Positions 26,726 through 34,886 of a stretch of DNA of 39,834 bases are shown here, one piece after another. The first letter of the stretch is position 1. The number at the start of each line of letters is the position of its first letter. The position numbers and the translations under genes were made by a program. Under the pieces are notes generated by a model. It was not told where the DNA came from, made no database searches, and worked only from the letters and a program-made list of their open reading frames with translations. This stretch comes from JAAYCB01 sp012744395 (GTDB lineage Bacteria; Planctomycetota; Planctomycetia; Pirellulales; Thermoguttaceae), in contig JAQVNJ010000045.1 in assembly GCA_028703175.1 (NCBI GenBank), forward strand, positions 1-39,834. The letters run 5' to 3'.

Positions 26726-27718
26726 ATGTGGCGTCTTGGCGTTTTCTTCGCGATGTTGGCACTGGCCACCCTGCCGGCCCCTGTGGTCCGGGGCGGGGCG
26801 CCGGCGGGAGTGAATGCGACGGACCTGTCGATGGTCGACGCGGACTTCGCCTTTCAAGGCGAGTATGCCGGCGGCGTCAAGACGCCGGGAGGGCAGGAGA
26901 TGAGGCTTGGCGCCCAGGTGATCGCCTTGGGCGCGGGCAAGTTCAACGCCGTCATCTATGCAGGTGGGCTGCCCGGCGACGGCTGGACTCGCAACGACAA
27001 ATCGGCGGCGCTGGAAGGCGAAAAGCATGGTGAAGCCGTCGTCCTCAAGGGGGACGGGGTCTCCGGCGAAATCCACGCCGAGAAGCTCACGTTGCAGCAC
27101 GCCGACCACCCGGGCCGAGCGGTGCTCGAAACGGTCCAGCGGAAGAGTCCGACACTCGGCGCGAAGCCGCCCGAGGGCGCGATGGTGATCTTCGACGGCA
27201 GCGGCACGCAGATGTTTGTCGAGGGGCGGATCAACGAAGCGCGGCTGCTATGGGCCGGGGCGACGACCAGGCCGTTGCCCGACTCGTACAAGTTGCACCT
27301 GGAGTTCCTCTCGCCCTACATGCCGGACGCCCGCGGCCAAGGCCGCGCCAACAGCGGCGTCTACCTTCACGACTGCTACGAGGTCCAGGTCCTCGACTCG
27401 TTCGGCCTGGCCGGAAAAGACAACGAATGCGGCGGCATCTACACAGTCAAGGCGCCGGACGTGAACGCGTGCCTTCCGCCCCTCGCCTGGCAAACCTACG
27501 ACTTCGAATTCACCGCGCCGAAGTTCGACACCGCGGGCAAGAAGACGCTGCCGGCGCGCCTGACCGCCCGCCACAACGGCATCCTCATCCACGACAACAT
27601 CCCGCTCAGCCACACGCCCGGTAGAAAGGGGGAGGGACCCGGCCCCCGCGGCATCCACCTACAGGCCCATGGAAACAAGGTCCAGTATCGGAATATCTGG
27701 CTGGTGGAGACGAAGTGA
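26726..27718 (+). CDS. Secreted DUF1080 (3-keto-disaccharide hydrolase-like) protein
   Basis: The 330-residue product has a Sec signal peptide (about 1-22) and a C-terminal DUF1080/concanavalin-like domain (about 180-330), recognisable by SGVYLHDCYEVQVLDSFG, the CGGIYTVKAP segment, and the closing RNIWLVE. Residues 30-175 form a separate N-terminal beta domain often found with DUF1080 in planctomycetes. Some DUF1080 members hydrolyse 3-keto-glycosides; others are only carbohydrate-binding, so activity is uncertain. AAGGAG lies 9 bases before the ATG at 26726; an earlier in-frame ATG at 26663 would put 21 polar residues before the signal and is rejected. It is divergent from eda. Confidence 0.88.
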   Translation: MWRLGVFFAMLALATLPAPVVRGGAPAGVNATDLSMVDADFAFQGEYAGGVKTPGGQEMRLGAQVIALGAGKFNAVIYAGGLPGDGWTRNDKSAALEGEKHGEAVVLKGDGVSGEIHAEKLTLQHADHPGRAVLETVQRKSPTLGAKPPEGAMVIFDGSGTQMFVEGRINEARLLWAGATTRPLPDSYKLHLEFLSPYMPDARGQGRANSGVYLHDCYEVQVLDSFGLAGKDNECGGIYTVKAPDVNACLPPLAWQTYDFEFTAPKFDTAGKKTLPARLTARHNGILIHDNIPLSHTPGRKGEGPGPRGIHLQAHGNKVQYRNIWLVETK

Positions 27719-28372
27719 GACGGGGTGAGACGGGGCGCGACATGCCGGCGAGGGGCACCGCCCGGGGAAGGGGTCCAAGGTTAAGCTGTCAAGGAACAAC
27801 CAGGGTTGGGTCTCCGCGGCCGGATCGGTTCGTGGCGGCGCGTGAGCAAAAATCGGGCCAAATTCGCCTCGATTCGAGCAATTTGCTGGTCCGGCAAGAC
27901 GCCGGCAATTCGACAAGAAAACCTCTCCCCTTGAGCCGTTTTCGAAGTAAAATGTCTTTTGTCGGAAACGGCCGGCCGATGCACGCACATTGCGTGTTGA
28001 AGCGCAGGAATTTGGTTTGCCTGGCGTGCCGTTTCTGCCGATAATCCTGCATATCGAGTCTTGCTCGACGGGGTGACGGAAAACAGTCGAGCCTCCCGCA
28101 TTTTTCCGACGGAGGTGCCAACCCATTCGCGTGAGCCGAGACCACCGCAGGCTTGTGCAAGAGCACGCCAGTGTCTCCGCTCGTCTCGCAGCGACGCATC
28201 CGGTCGCATTGAGCGGGAGGTTTGATTTATCGCCGCCGCGTTTCCGGTTTCTGGAGCGCGGCGGTTTTTTTTGCGCTTCGACGGCTCGCCCGGACCCTCC
28301 TCCGCCACGCCTCGAATCCGACTAGACTAGAGGGAGACCTCCGCGACCCGCCCCCGCAGCCCGTTCGGTCCG
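27719..28372. other. Gene-free stretch, possible untranslated transcript
   Basis: No frame of the 654 bases looks coding. Minus-strand frames of 130-175 codons cross it but have no start signal, domain or signal peptide. The stretch 27840-28110 is lower in GC than neighbouring genes and contains hairpins, such as CGGAAAA (28077-28083) with TTTTCCG (28102-28108). It ends in a strong intrinsic terminator on the plus strand at 28233-28272. The content suggests a small RNA, an attenuated leader or a very long 3' end of the DUF1080 message. Confidence 0.4.
28233..28272 (+). terminator. Intrinsic terminator on the plus strand
   Basis: CCGCCGCG (28233-28240) pairs perfectly with CGCGGCGG (28257-28264) over a 16-base loop that can itself fold partly, and eight T residues follow directly (28265-28272). 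It lies 100 bases before the peptidase gene and 515 bases after the DUF1080 stop. Confidence 0.8.
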
Positions 28373-29620
28373 ATGATTTCCCTCGTCCTTGCCGCCGTCC
28401 TTGCCGCCGGTCCCGCCACGGCCGCCACCGAGCACTACGATGTCCGCACCGGCGGACTCGACCCGGCCGCGGTCGGCGCGATCCTCGAGCAACTGCATGG
28501 ATGCCTGGCTGACTTTTTCGGCAAGGCGCCGGCGGGGCGGCTTCCGGTTGAACTGTTCGCCGATGCGGCGGAGTTTGGCCGGGCGCTGGACAGCGACGGA
28601 CATCCGGCCATCGCCGGCGGCGGCTATTACGCTCCCGAGAACCGCAAGGTGTATCTCTACACACAGCCATCGGCCTACTTCACGCGGCAGTTGCTGCTCC
28701 ACGAAGCGACCCACCAGTTCCACTTCCTCTCGTCGACCGGCAACCGCAAGCCCCGCACCACGTGGCACATCGAAGGGCTCGCCGAATTGTTCGGCATGCA
28801 TAACTGGGCGGACGATGGCGATTTCGCCGCGGCAGCGACCGGATCGCCCGCTTCCTGCCCGCTTGCCGCGACCCCCTCCGGCCGCCTCCGCTGCGGCGTC
28901 GTGCCGGCCGTCAGCCTCGAAGACTATCCGGCCACGGCCCTGGCGGAACTGCGGGAACGCGCCGGGCAGCCCGACTGGCTCCGCCGGGTGCTCGCCGGCC
29001 AGGTCGAGGCGTCCCGCCCGCTGTGCTGGGCCCTGGCCCATTTCCTCTTCCACCGCGATCGCTCCGCCTTCCGCGATCTGGTTTGCAGACTCGACCGCGA
29101 CGAAGACCCCCTGGAAAGCCTGCAAGGCACGTTTGGGGCCTTCACGCCTACGCTGCTGGACGATCTCCGCCGCTGGATCGGCGACCATCAGCAACCCTGG
29201 TCCGTCGTTTGGATCGAGTGGCAGGAGTCGGGCGAGGCGCTCGAGGGGTGTTCCCAAACGCTGGGGCTGATCGTCCACAAGGCTCCGCTCGATCGCCTTG
29301 AGGCCGCGATCGAGCCTGCCGGCGGCCGCTGGAGGGCGGGCGGCGTCTTCGGATTCCGGGACGAGAGCGATTTCCACCTCGTGGAGCTGTCCGATTCCGG
29401 ATCGGTGCGGGTGATTCGCCGCGCCGGTTCCCAGTGGCAGGCGGTCCGCGCGCGGCGGCTGCCGCACCCATCGCGGAGGTTCGCAATCGAGCGCCGCGGC
29501 GAGCAATGGGCGGTCCTCGTCGGCGAAGAGACGATCTGCAAGCTCGACGCTTCCGGCAGGCTGGGGCTCTACGTCGATGCATGCCGGGCGAGATTCTCGT
29601 CGATCGCCACGTCCCCGTAG
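28373..29620 (+). CDS. Secreted gluzincin-like zinc peptidase, DUF1570-like
   Basis: This 415-residue protein starts with a signal peptide (about 1-17) and has the zinc motif HEATH (110-114) followed by HIEGLAE, whose E134 is the expected third ligand of gluzincins. This layout is shared by DUF1570 proteins of planctomycetes. Residues about 265-405 form a beta-rich C-terminal domain that resembles a LamG-like or concanavalin-type module, closing in GRLGLYVDA. The start has no clear ribosome site; it sits 100 bases after an intrinsic terminator. Its stop codon is the first TAG of the 114-bp repeat at 29617. Substrate unknown. Confidence 0.85.
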   Translation: MISLVLAAVLAAGPATAATEHYDVRTGGLDPAAVGAILEQLHGCLADFFGKAPAGRLPVELFADAAEFGRALDSDGHPAIAGGGYYAPENRKVYLYTQPSAYFTRQLLLHEATHQFHFLSSTGNRKPRTTWHIEGLAELFGMHNWADDGDFAAAATGSPASCPLAATPSGRLRCGVVPAVSLEDYPATALAELRERAGQPDWLRRVLAGQVEASRPLCWALAHFLFHRDRSAFRDLVCRLDRDEDPLESLQGTFGAFTPTLLDDLRRWIGDHQQPWSVVWIEWQESGEALEGCSQTLGLIVHKAPLDRLEAAIEPAGGRWRAGGVFGFRDESDFHLVELSDSGSVRVIRRAGSQWQAVRARRLPHPSRRFAIERRGEQWAVLVGEETICKLDASGRLGLYVDACRARFSSIATSP

Positions 29621-29844
29621 AATGGTGCAGAGCGGACCAACCCGCGTCGGCCGGAATGATCGCCGTTGTTGGCAGCAACCGAACGGGTTGACAGAACCAG
29701 GAGGCCAGCGCCGCCCCACAAGAAACAACCGTAGGGTGGTGCAGAGCGGACCAACCCAAGGCGGCTTGACCTGCCGCCATGGCTCCCCGAAACCGAGCGA
29801 GCCCACACAACCACGACGCCAGCGCCGCCCCACCGATGGCGGAC
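29617..29844. repeat. Two diverged tandem copies of a 114-bp repeat
   Basis: Copies at 29617-29730 and 29731-29844 align without gaps. The first 27 bases differ at two positions only, and the block ending GCCAGCGCCGCCCCAC (29704-29719 and 29818-29833) is identical; the middle is more diverged. The period is 38 codons, so minus-strand frames show a repeated peptide, which I regard as an artefact. It follows directly on the peptidase stop. Confidence 0.85.
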
Positions 29845-30106
29845 CACGGGACGGGGCAACGGGCCGGGAGGCCCGTTCTGCGGGCAGGGGCTAGGCCGGA
29901 CACAGGCCGGTGGCGAACCGTGCGTTTCGAGCAGGGTATGGCCTGAACGTTTCGAATCGGGGAGAATTCCGGGATCGCGCGGGTGGGCCGCCGCTACCGG
30001 CAGCGCGAGGGCCCGCCTTTCGGGTTTGAAGACATTTTCGGCCAGGCAGTCCCCACGGCGCCGGACCGTGTTGGACCGCCCCACGTTACACCCGCAAGGG
30101 GATGCC
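29621..30106. other. Repeat-rich gene-free stretch before the sulfatase
   Basis: It holds the 114-bp tandem repeat, the second copy of the dispersed palindrome (29858-29877) and about 230 bases without recognised content. Minus-strand frames crossing it are made of repeat sequence and are not called. Confidence 0.5.
29858..29877. repeat. Dispersed palindrome, copy 2
   Basis: AACGGGCC and GGCCCGTT form a perfect 8-bp stem over the loop GGGA. The minus strand closely matches the palindrome at 18752-18771, so both belong to one dispersed family. Confidence 0.65.
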
Positions 30107-31150
30107 ATGCGAACCTCCCTCCTCTGCCTGTTTCTGTTGGGCGCCGCCCTGCCGCTCTGGGCGGCCGAACGGCCGAACCTGGTCTTCATCCTGGCCGACG
30201 ATCTCGGCTATGGCGACGTGGCCTTCCACGGCGGCAGTGCGCCGACGCCGCATCTCGACCGGCTCGCCCGCGAAGGGGTCGAACTTGCGCAGCACTACGT
30301 GGCCCCGGTCTGTAGCCCCACCCGCTCGGCCCTGATGACCGGCCGGTTTTGGAGCCGCTTCGGCGTGACCAGCCCGCAGAACGAGCGGGCGCTGCCGTGG
30401 GACACGGTCACGCTGCCCAGAGCCCTGGACAGCGCCGGCTACGACACCTGCCTGGTCGGCAAGTGGCACCTCGGCTCGAAGCCCGACTGGGGGCCGAACC
30501 CGTTCGGCTTCGACCATTCCTATGGCTCGCTGGCCGGCGGCGTAAGCCCCTGGAACCACTGCTACAAGCAGGGGCCCTACGTGAAAACATGGCATCGCAA
30601 CGGGCGACTGATCACCGAAACGGGCCATGTCACCGACCTGATCGCCGCCGAGGCCGTCCGCTGGATCGAGTCGCGCACGGCCAGGCCGTTCTTTCTCTAC
30701 GTGCCGTTCACGGCCGTGCATCTGCCGCTGAAAGAGCCGCAGGAGTGGCTGGCGCGCGTGCCGAAGGAGATCACGGGCGACGTGCCCCGGCATTATGCCG
30801 CGTCGGTCATGCATTTAGACGATGCCGTGGGTCGGATCGTCGCCGCGCTGGAAAGAACCGGCCGCAGGGAGAATACCCTGCTCGTCTTCACCAGCGACAA
30901 CGGCGGGAGCACGGCTGAAAACAACGACCTGAAGTACCCCGATGACAACTGCCCGAACGGCCGGCTGGTCGGCAACAACAGCCCTTGGCGCGGCCAGAAG
31001 GGCAGTCTCTACGAGGGCGGAATCCATGTGGCGGCCGTCGTCGAGTGGCCCGCTCGGCTCAAGCCGGGCAGGATCGACGCGCCGATCCACATCGCCGATT
31101 GGATGCCCACACTCGCGTCGCTGGCCGGCTACCTGAACCCCGAACCCTGA
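30107..31150 (+). CDS. Secreted arylsulfatase-type sulfatase, C-terminally truncated
   Basis: The 347-residue product has a signal peptide (1-20), the metal pair D31-D32 in LADDLGYGDV, and the sulfatase signature with C69 in CSPTRSALMTGR, which is converted to formylglycine by a maturase encoded elsewhere. D264-N265 in TSDNGG complete the metal site, and PWRGQKGSLYEGG is present. The protein stops after HIADWMPTLASLAGYLN, about 100 or more residues short of the usual family length (430-550). The stop lies inside a GAACCCY heptamer array, so the C-terminal subdomain is missing. The ATG at 30107 is preceded by AAGGGG and the longer frame is rejected. It may still bind metal, but stability and activity are doubtful. 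Confidence 0.88.
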   Translation: MRTSLLCLFLLGAALPLWAAERPNLVFILADDLGYGDVAFHGGSAPTPHLDRLAREGVELAQHYVAPVCSPTRSALMTGRFWSRFGVTSPQNERALPWDTVTLPRALDSAGYDTCLVGKWHLGSKPDWGPNPFGFDHSYGSLAGGVSPWNHCYKQGPYVKTWHRNGRLITETGHVTDLIAAEAVRWIESRTARPFFLYVPFTAVHLPLKEPQEWLARVPKEITGDVPRHYAASVMHLDDAVGRIVAALERTGRRENTLLVFTSDNGGSTAENNDLKYPDDNCPNGRLVGNNSPWRGQKGSLYEGGIHVAAVVEWPARLKPGRIDAPIHIADWMPTLASLAGYLNPEP

Positions 31151-31155
31151 ACCCC
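31135..31155 (+). repeat. GAACCCY heptamer array at sulfatase end
   Basis: Three in-register heptamers (GAACCCC, GAACCCT, GAACCCC) encode the last residues of the sulfatase, and the T-GA junction between the second and third gives its stop. The same heptamer recurs at 33980-34014. Confidence 0.8.
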
Positions 31156-31167
31156 CCGAGACCTCCC

Positions 31168-33981
31168 ATGCCCCTCCCACCCCTCCTCGCCGCCACTCTC
31201 ACCACCCTCATCCTCCAGGCCGCCGGCGCTGAAACCGACTTGCTCCAGAGCGGCATGGAGGGGCCCTTCACCGGCGGGCTGGCCGCCGGCTGGGTGAACA
31301 ACTGCTATGGTGATAACAAGGCGGTGTTCGCCGAAGAGACGCAGGACGTTCACGGCGGCAAGTCGGCGCAGCGCGTGACGTGCACGCAATTCGTCAGCGG
31401 CGGCGTCCAGTTCCACAGCGCCGATCTGGCGGTGGCGAAGGGCAAGCCTTACACGGTGCGGCTCTGGATGAAGGGCGACGTGGACTCGCTCGTCTATGTC
31501 GGCATCCGCAAGCACGGCGAGCCGTACACCGGGTATCTGAAGCGCCGCGCCCGGGTGAAGAACCAGTGGCGGCCGTACATCCTCAGCGGCGAGGCCGGCG
31601 GCAGCGACCCGGCGTGCGGCCTGTATTTGATGTTTGCCGGCACGGGAACGCTGCTGGTCGACGACGTCGCCGTGCTGCCGGGAATCCATGAGGAGGTCCC
31701 CGCCGCCCAGATGCCGCCCCAGAAAGGCAACCGGGTCTATAACAGCGGCTTTGAGGCCGGGCCCGAAGGCTGGACTCCGACCGGCGGTTTTGTCCTCGAC
31801 GGCACGGCGGCCCATTCCGGCCGCTGCTCCGCGCGGCTCGGCTCGGTCGACCTGCCGAGCGTCGCGCTGCCGCTGAACCGGCCGCTTGCCGCGGCGACGC
31901 GGCCGCGGACCGCGCCGCCCGGCATCGAGTGCCGCCCGTTTCCCGTCCGCGCGGGCCAGCGCTACACGCTCAGCGCGTGGATCAAGGCGGCCGAAGCGGA
32001 CACGCGGGTGACGCTGCGGCTGTTCGAGTGGGCCGACGAGGGGGGCGACCAGCCCGCCGGCCGCAACCAGCGCAGCGCGTCGGTGACGGTCACCACGGAG
32101 TGGGCCCATTACCAGGCCAGCGGAATCGCCGTCCCGAATATCTGCGAGAACTACGTCGCGCGGATCGTGCCGAGCGGGACCGTCTGGATCGACGATGTGC
32201 AGATTGAAGAAGGCGACGCGACGGACTACGCGCCCGCCCGAGCGATCGAGGTCGGCGCGGAGACGCCCGTCCGCTGGTGCCGGGTGGGCGAGCCGGTCGA
32301 GGTGACGGCGCACGTGGCCAGCGCCGAACCGCGGGACCGCTGCCCGCTCGTCTACGTGCTCGAAGACCTCTGGTCGCGGCCGCTGCGGACGGTGTCGCGG
32401 GAGGCGGCTCCGGGCGTGCCCGACCGGTTCACGTTCGCGCCGGAGCAGCCCGGCATGTACCGGGTCCGCGTGCGCGCCGGCGAGGAGGCGGCGACGGGCG
32501 AAGTCTGGTTCGGCGTGTTTCCCCCGCGCGATCGGAAGCTGCGGCCCGACTCGGCCCTCGGCACGCACGTCACGGCGTCGGTTCCGGAACCGACCAATAC
32601 GCTGTTGGCCTCCGAGGCAATGGGCGCTCGCTGGGTGCGATTGCATGATTTCGGGGATTTCTGCCACTGGCGCGTCGTCGAGCCGGAGAAGGGGCGGTTC
32701 GAGTGGCGCGACGCCGAGATCGACGAACTGCGGCGCCGCGGGTTCATGATTCTGGCGAACCTCGGCCACCCGCCGCTCTGGGCCGGCCGGCCGCACCCGC
32801 CGGAGCAGGACCACGGCAGTTGGACGAGCGCGCCGCCCCGCGACATCGCTGAGTGGGAGAACTACGTGTGGAAGACGGTCGAACACTTCGGCGACCGTAT
32901 CCGCCACTGGGAGGTGTGGAACGAGCCGTGCTGGCAGGGGTTTTTCAGCGGCACGCCGGAGGAGTACGCCGAGTTGCTCAAGGTGGCCTACCGGGCGATC
33001 AAGCGGGCCCAGCCGGAGGCGGTGGTCCTCGGCGGCTGCTTCTCGTCGCACGCGGCGGATTGGACGGGCCGCGTGCTGGCGCAAGGCGGGCTGGATGCGA
33101 TGGACGCCCTCTCCTACCACGTCTATTGGAGTCCCGCGGCGACCGAACCGGCCGCGTCCGGCGAGCCCGCCTTTGTCGAGCAGGAAGTGCGGCATTTCCT
33201 CGACCTGATGCACCAGCACGGCAAGTCGCTGCCGATCTACATGACCGAAGGCGGCATCCGCTGCCCCCCGTTCGCCTCCTGGCTGCCGGACGAAGGGTTC
33301 AGCCGCGGCGCACCGTTCGGCTCCTCGGCGGGCGCCGGGCGCTTGTTGACCGGACTGGACGCGGCTTGCGGGCTGGTCCGCGGCATCGTCCAGATGCGCT
33401 CGGCCGGCGTGGCCAACATCTGCTACTACTACACCGGCGGCGCGCTGGGGGCGATGCCCTGGTTTTCGACCATGGCCAACGGCTACTACGTGATGATGGA
33501 CTACGACGGCCGACCCAAGCCGACGATGATGGCCTACAGCGCCTTGGAGCAGCAGCTCGACGGCGCCGTTCCGCTCGGCAAACGCGAGCGCGACGGCCTG
33601 ACGGCGCACCTCTTCGCCAAGGGCCAGGGCACGGTCGCCGTCGTCTGGAGCGACCAGAAGCGGGCGCTTCCCGTGGAAGGCGCACGCCTGCTCGACCTGA
33701 TGGGCAACGAACTGGCTGAGCCTGAGCTGCGGCCCGGGGAGCCCGTGTATGTCGTCGCGCCGCGACTCACGCCGGAAGCACTCAAGGAACGCCTGGATGG
33801 AAGTCCGGCGGGAAGGAGCTGTGAGCTTTCAGTTTTCAGTTCGATGTCTCCACCGGGGGGAGCGCTGCCAAGCCGGAGCTTGGGAACGAGTGGAGAGAGC
33901 AGCCGTCGGCTATCAGCGGTCAGCTATCAGCGTCAGCGCGAGCGCTGCCAAGCTGGAGCTTGGGAACGAGGTAAAGACTGA
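31168..33981 (+). CDS. Multidomain glycoside hydrolase, clan-A-like, with two CBM-like modules
   Basis: This 937-residue secreted protein has a signal peptide (1-20), two jelly-roll modules resembling CBM4/9 (about 22-185 and 190-355, each closing in a VDDV or IDDVQIEEG strand), an Ig-like domain (about 365-455) and a TIM barrel (about 460-800). The barrel has WEVWNEPCW with E586 as likely acid/base and YMTEGG with E694 as likely nucleophile, the clan-A arrangement seen in GH39, GH5 and GH42-like enzymes. A beta domain follows to about 876. The last 52 residues are read from repeat elements and are surely not part of the fold. The start lies 17 bases after the truncated sulfatase, without ribosome site. 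Target polysaccharide unknown. Confidence 0.87.
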   Translation: MPLPPLLAATLTTLILQAAGAETDLLQSGMEGPFTGGLAAGWVNNCYGDNKAVFAEETQDVHGGKSAQRVTCTQFVSGGVQFHSADLAVAKGKPYTVRLWMKGDVDSLVYVGIRKHGEPYTGYLKRRARVKNQWRPYILSGEAGGSDPACGLYLMFAGTGTLLVDDVAVLPGIHEEVPAAQMPPQKGNRVYNSGFEAGPEGWTPTGGFVLDGTAAHSGRCSARLGSVDLPSVALPLNRPLAAATRPRTAPPGIECRPFPVRAGQRYTLSAWIKAAEADTRVTLRLFEWADEGGDQPAGRNQRSASVTVTTEWAHYQASGIAVPNICENYVARIVPSGTVWIDDVQIEEGDATDYAPARAIEVGAETPVRWCRVGEPVEVTAHVASAEPRDRCPLVYVLEDLWSRPLRTVSREAAPGVPDRFTFAPEQPGMYRVRVRAGEEAATGEVWFGVFPPRDRKLRPDSALGTHVTASVPEPTNTLLASEAMGARWVRLHDFGDFCHWRVVEPEKGRFEWRDAEIDELRRRGFMILANLGHPPLWAGRPHPPEQDHGSWTSAPPRDIAEWENYVWKTVEHFGDRIRHWEVWNEPCWQGFFSGTPEEYAELLKVAYRAIKRAQPEAVVLGGCFSSHAADWTGRVLAQGGLDAMDALSYHVYWSPAATEPAASGEPAFVEQEVRHFLDLMHQHGKSLPIYMTEGGIRCPPFASWLPDEGFSRGAPFGSSAGAGRLLTGLDAACGLVRGIVQMRSAGVANICYYYTGGALGAMPWFSTMANGYYVMMDYDGRPKPTMMAYSALEQQLDGAVPLGKRERDGLTAHLFAKGQGTVAVVWSDQKRALPVEGARLLDLMGNELAEPELRPGEPVYVVAPRLTPEALKERLDGSPAGRSCELSVFSSMSPPGGALPSRSLGTSGESSRRLSAVSYQRQRERCQAGAWERGKD
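33824..33844 (+). repeat. Heptamer array AGYTTTC
   Basis: Three consecutive 7-base units (AGCTTTC, AGTTTTC, AGTTCGA) begin where the glycoside hydrolase fold has ended and are translated as part of its tail. Confidence 0.6.
33860..33970. repeat. Two copies of a 31-bp palindromic element flanking a heptamer array
   Basis: Copies at 33860-33890 and 33940-33970 differ at one base. The core of the second, CCAAGCT-GG-AGCTTGG (33948-33963), is a near-perfect palindrome. Between them, 33901-33928 holds four AGCNNTC-like heptamers. Minus-strand translation of the second copy gives the peptide LVPKLQLG, which I remember as a recurring spurious motif in planctomycete and other environmental genomes. 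Confidence 0.8.
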
Positions 33982-34014
33982 ACCCTGAACCCTGTCCCCC
34001 GAACCCCGAACCCT
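33980..34014 (+). repeat. GAACCCY heptamer array before the GNAT gene
   Basis: Five in-register heptamers: two GAACCCT, one GTCCCCC, one GAACCCC and one GAACCCT. The stop codon of the glycoside hydrolase (33979-33981) overlaps the first unit, and the next ATG follows three bases after the array. Confidence 0.8.
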
Positions 34015-34017
34015 CGA

Positions 34018-34857
34018 ATGCCCCCGACATTCCGCCCCATGACCGCCGCCGATATTCCGTTCGGAATGCGGCTGAAGACCGAGGCCGGCTGGAACCAGAC
34101 CGAGGCCGACTGGCGGCGCTTTCTCGCGCTGTCGCAAGGCGGGACACTGGTTGCCGAACGGGACGGCGCGGCCGTCGGCACGGTGGCGACCTTCCTGTTC
34201 GGGCCGATCGGTTGGGTTGCGATGCTCCTGGTCGGCAAGCGCTGGCGGCATCAGGGGATCGGCGGCAGCCTGCTTCAGTGCGCCGTGGCTCTCTTGAAGG
34301 ACCGCGGCGCGAGCACGATCCGCCTCGACGCCACGCCCCTCGGCCGGCCGATGTACGCGGATTTCGGTTTTCAAGCGGAGTACGACCTTTGGCGGTTCGA
34401 GGGGACGCCGCGCGGCGCCGCGGCGGAGGAAATGGCAACCGGGCTGGGGCGGGACCTCGATCGAGTCTGCCGGCTCGATCGCCAGGTGACCGGCACGGAC
34501 CGCCGAGCGCTGCTCGCGGCGCTGGCAGGGGAACAATCCGCATCGCCCCTGATCGCCGCGACAACGGGCGATCCGGCTGGGTACCTGTTCACCCGGCCGG
34601 GAAGCCGCGCGGTGCAGATCGGCCCGGCCGCCGCGCGGGATGCCGCTACCGGCGCGCGGCTTCTCAACGCGGTTGCCAACCGGCTCGCGGCGGCGACGGT
34701 GTTGATCGACATCCCCGAGCCCAACGCGGCCGCCACGCGCTGGGCCGAGAAACAAGGCCTCGTCCGCCAGCGGGTCCTGACGCGGATGCGCCTCGGCCAA
34801 CCTGTCAACGACCGGGTGGAGATGCTCTGGGCCAGTTCGGGACCGGAGAGAGGCTAG
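34018..34857 (+). CDS. GNAT-family N-acetyltransferase, two-domain
   Basis: The 279-residue protein begins with FRPMTAADIPFGMRLKTEAG, the usual first strand and helix of GNAT enzymes, and has the acetyl-CoA loop WRHQGIGGSLL (motif A, about 76-86) and DFGFQAEYDLWRF as the closing strand. Residues 140-279 form a second GNAT-like half, as in YitI-type proteins with a C-terminal Acetyltransf_18 domain. The start lies immediately after a heptamer array and has no ribosome site; a start at 34039 would cut into the first strand. The acetyl acceptor cannot be told. Confidence 0.9.
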   Translation: MPPTFRPMTAADIPFGMRLKTEAGWNQTEADWRRFLALSQGGTLVAERDGAAVGTVATFLFGPIGWVAMLLVGKRWRHQGIGGSLLQCAVALLKDRGASTIRLDATPLGRPMYADFGFQAEYDLWRFEGTPRGAAAEEMATGLGRDLDRVCRLDRQVTGTDRRALLAALAGEQSASPLIAATTGDPAGYLFTRPGSRAVQIGPAAARDAATGARLLNAVANRLAAATVLIDIPEPNAAATRWAEKQGLVRQRVLTRMRLGQPVNDRVEMLWASSGPERG

Positions 34858-34886
34858 CACGGACGGTGCATGGATTTTTCGAGGAT

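Noticed and set aside
27659..28308. Minus-strand frames of 130-175 codons in the gap after the first DUF1080 gene
   Set aside because: No ribosome site, signal, domain or codon bias; one runs through the intrinsic terminator.
29569..30189. 206-codon minus-strand frame with a repeated peptide before the sulfatase
   Set aside because: The repeated peptide comes from the 114-bp tandem repeat, whose period is a multiple of three.
31129..33609. 826-codon minus-strand open frame opposite the glycoside hydrolase
   Set aside because: Shadow; the plus strand has a signal peptide, two modules and catalytic glutamates.
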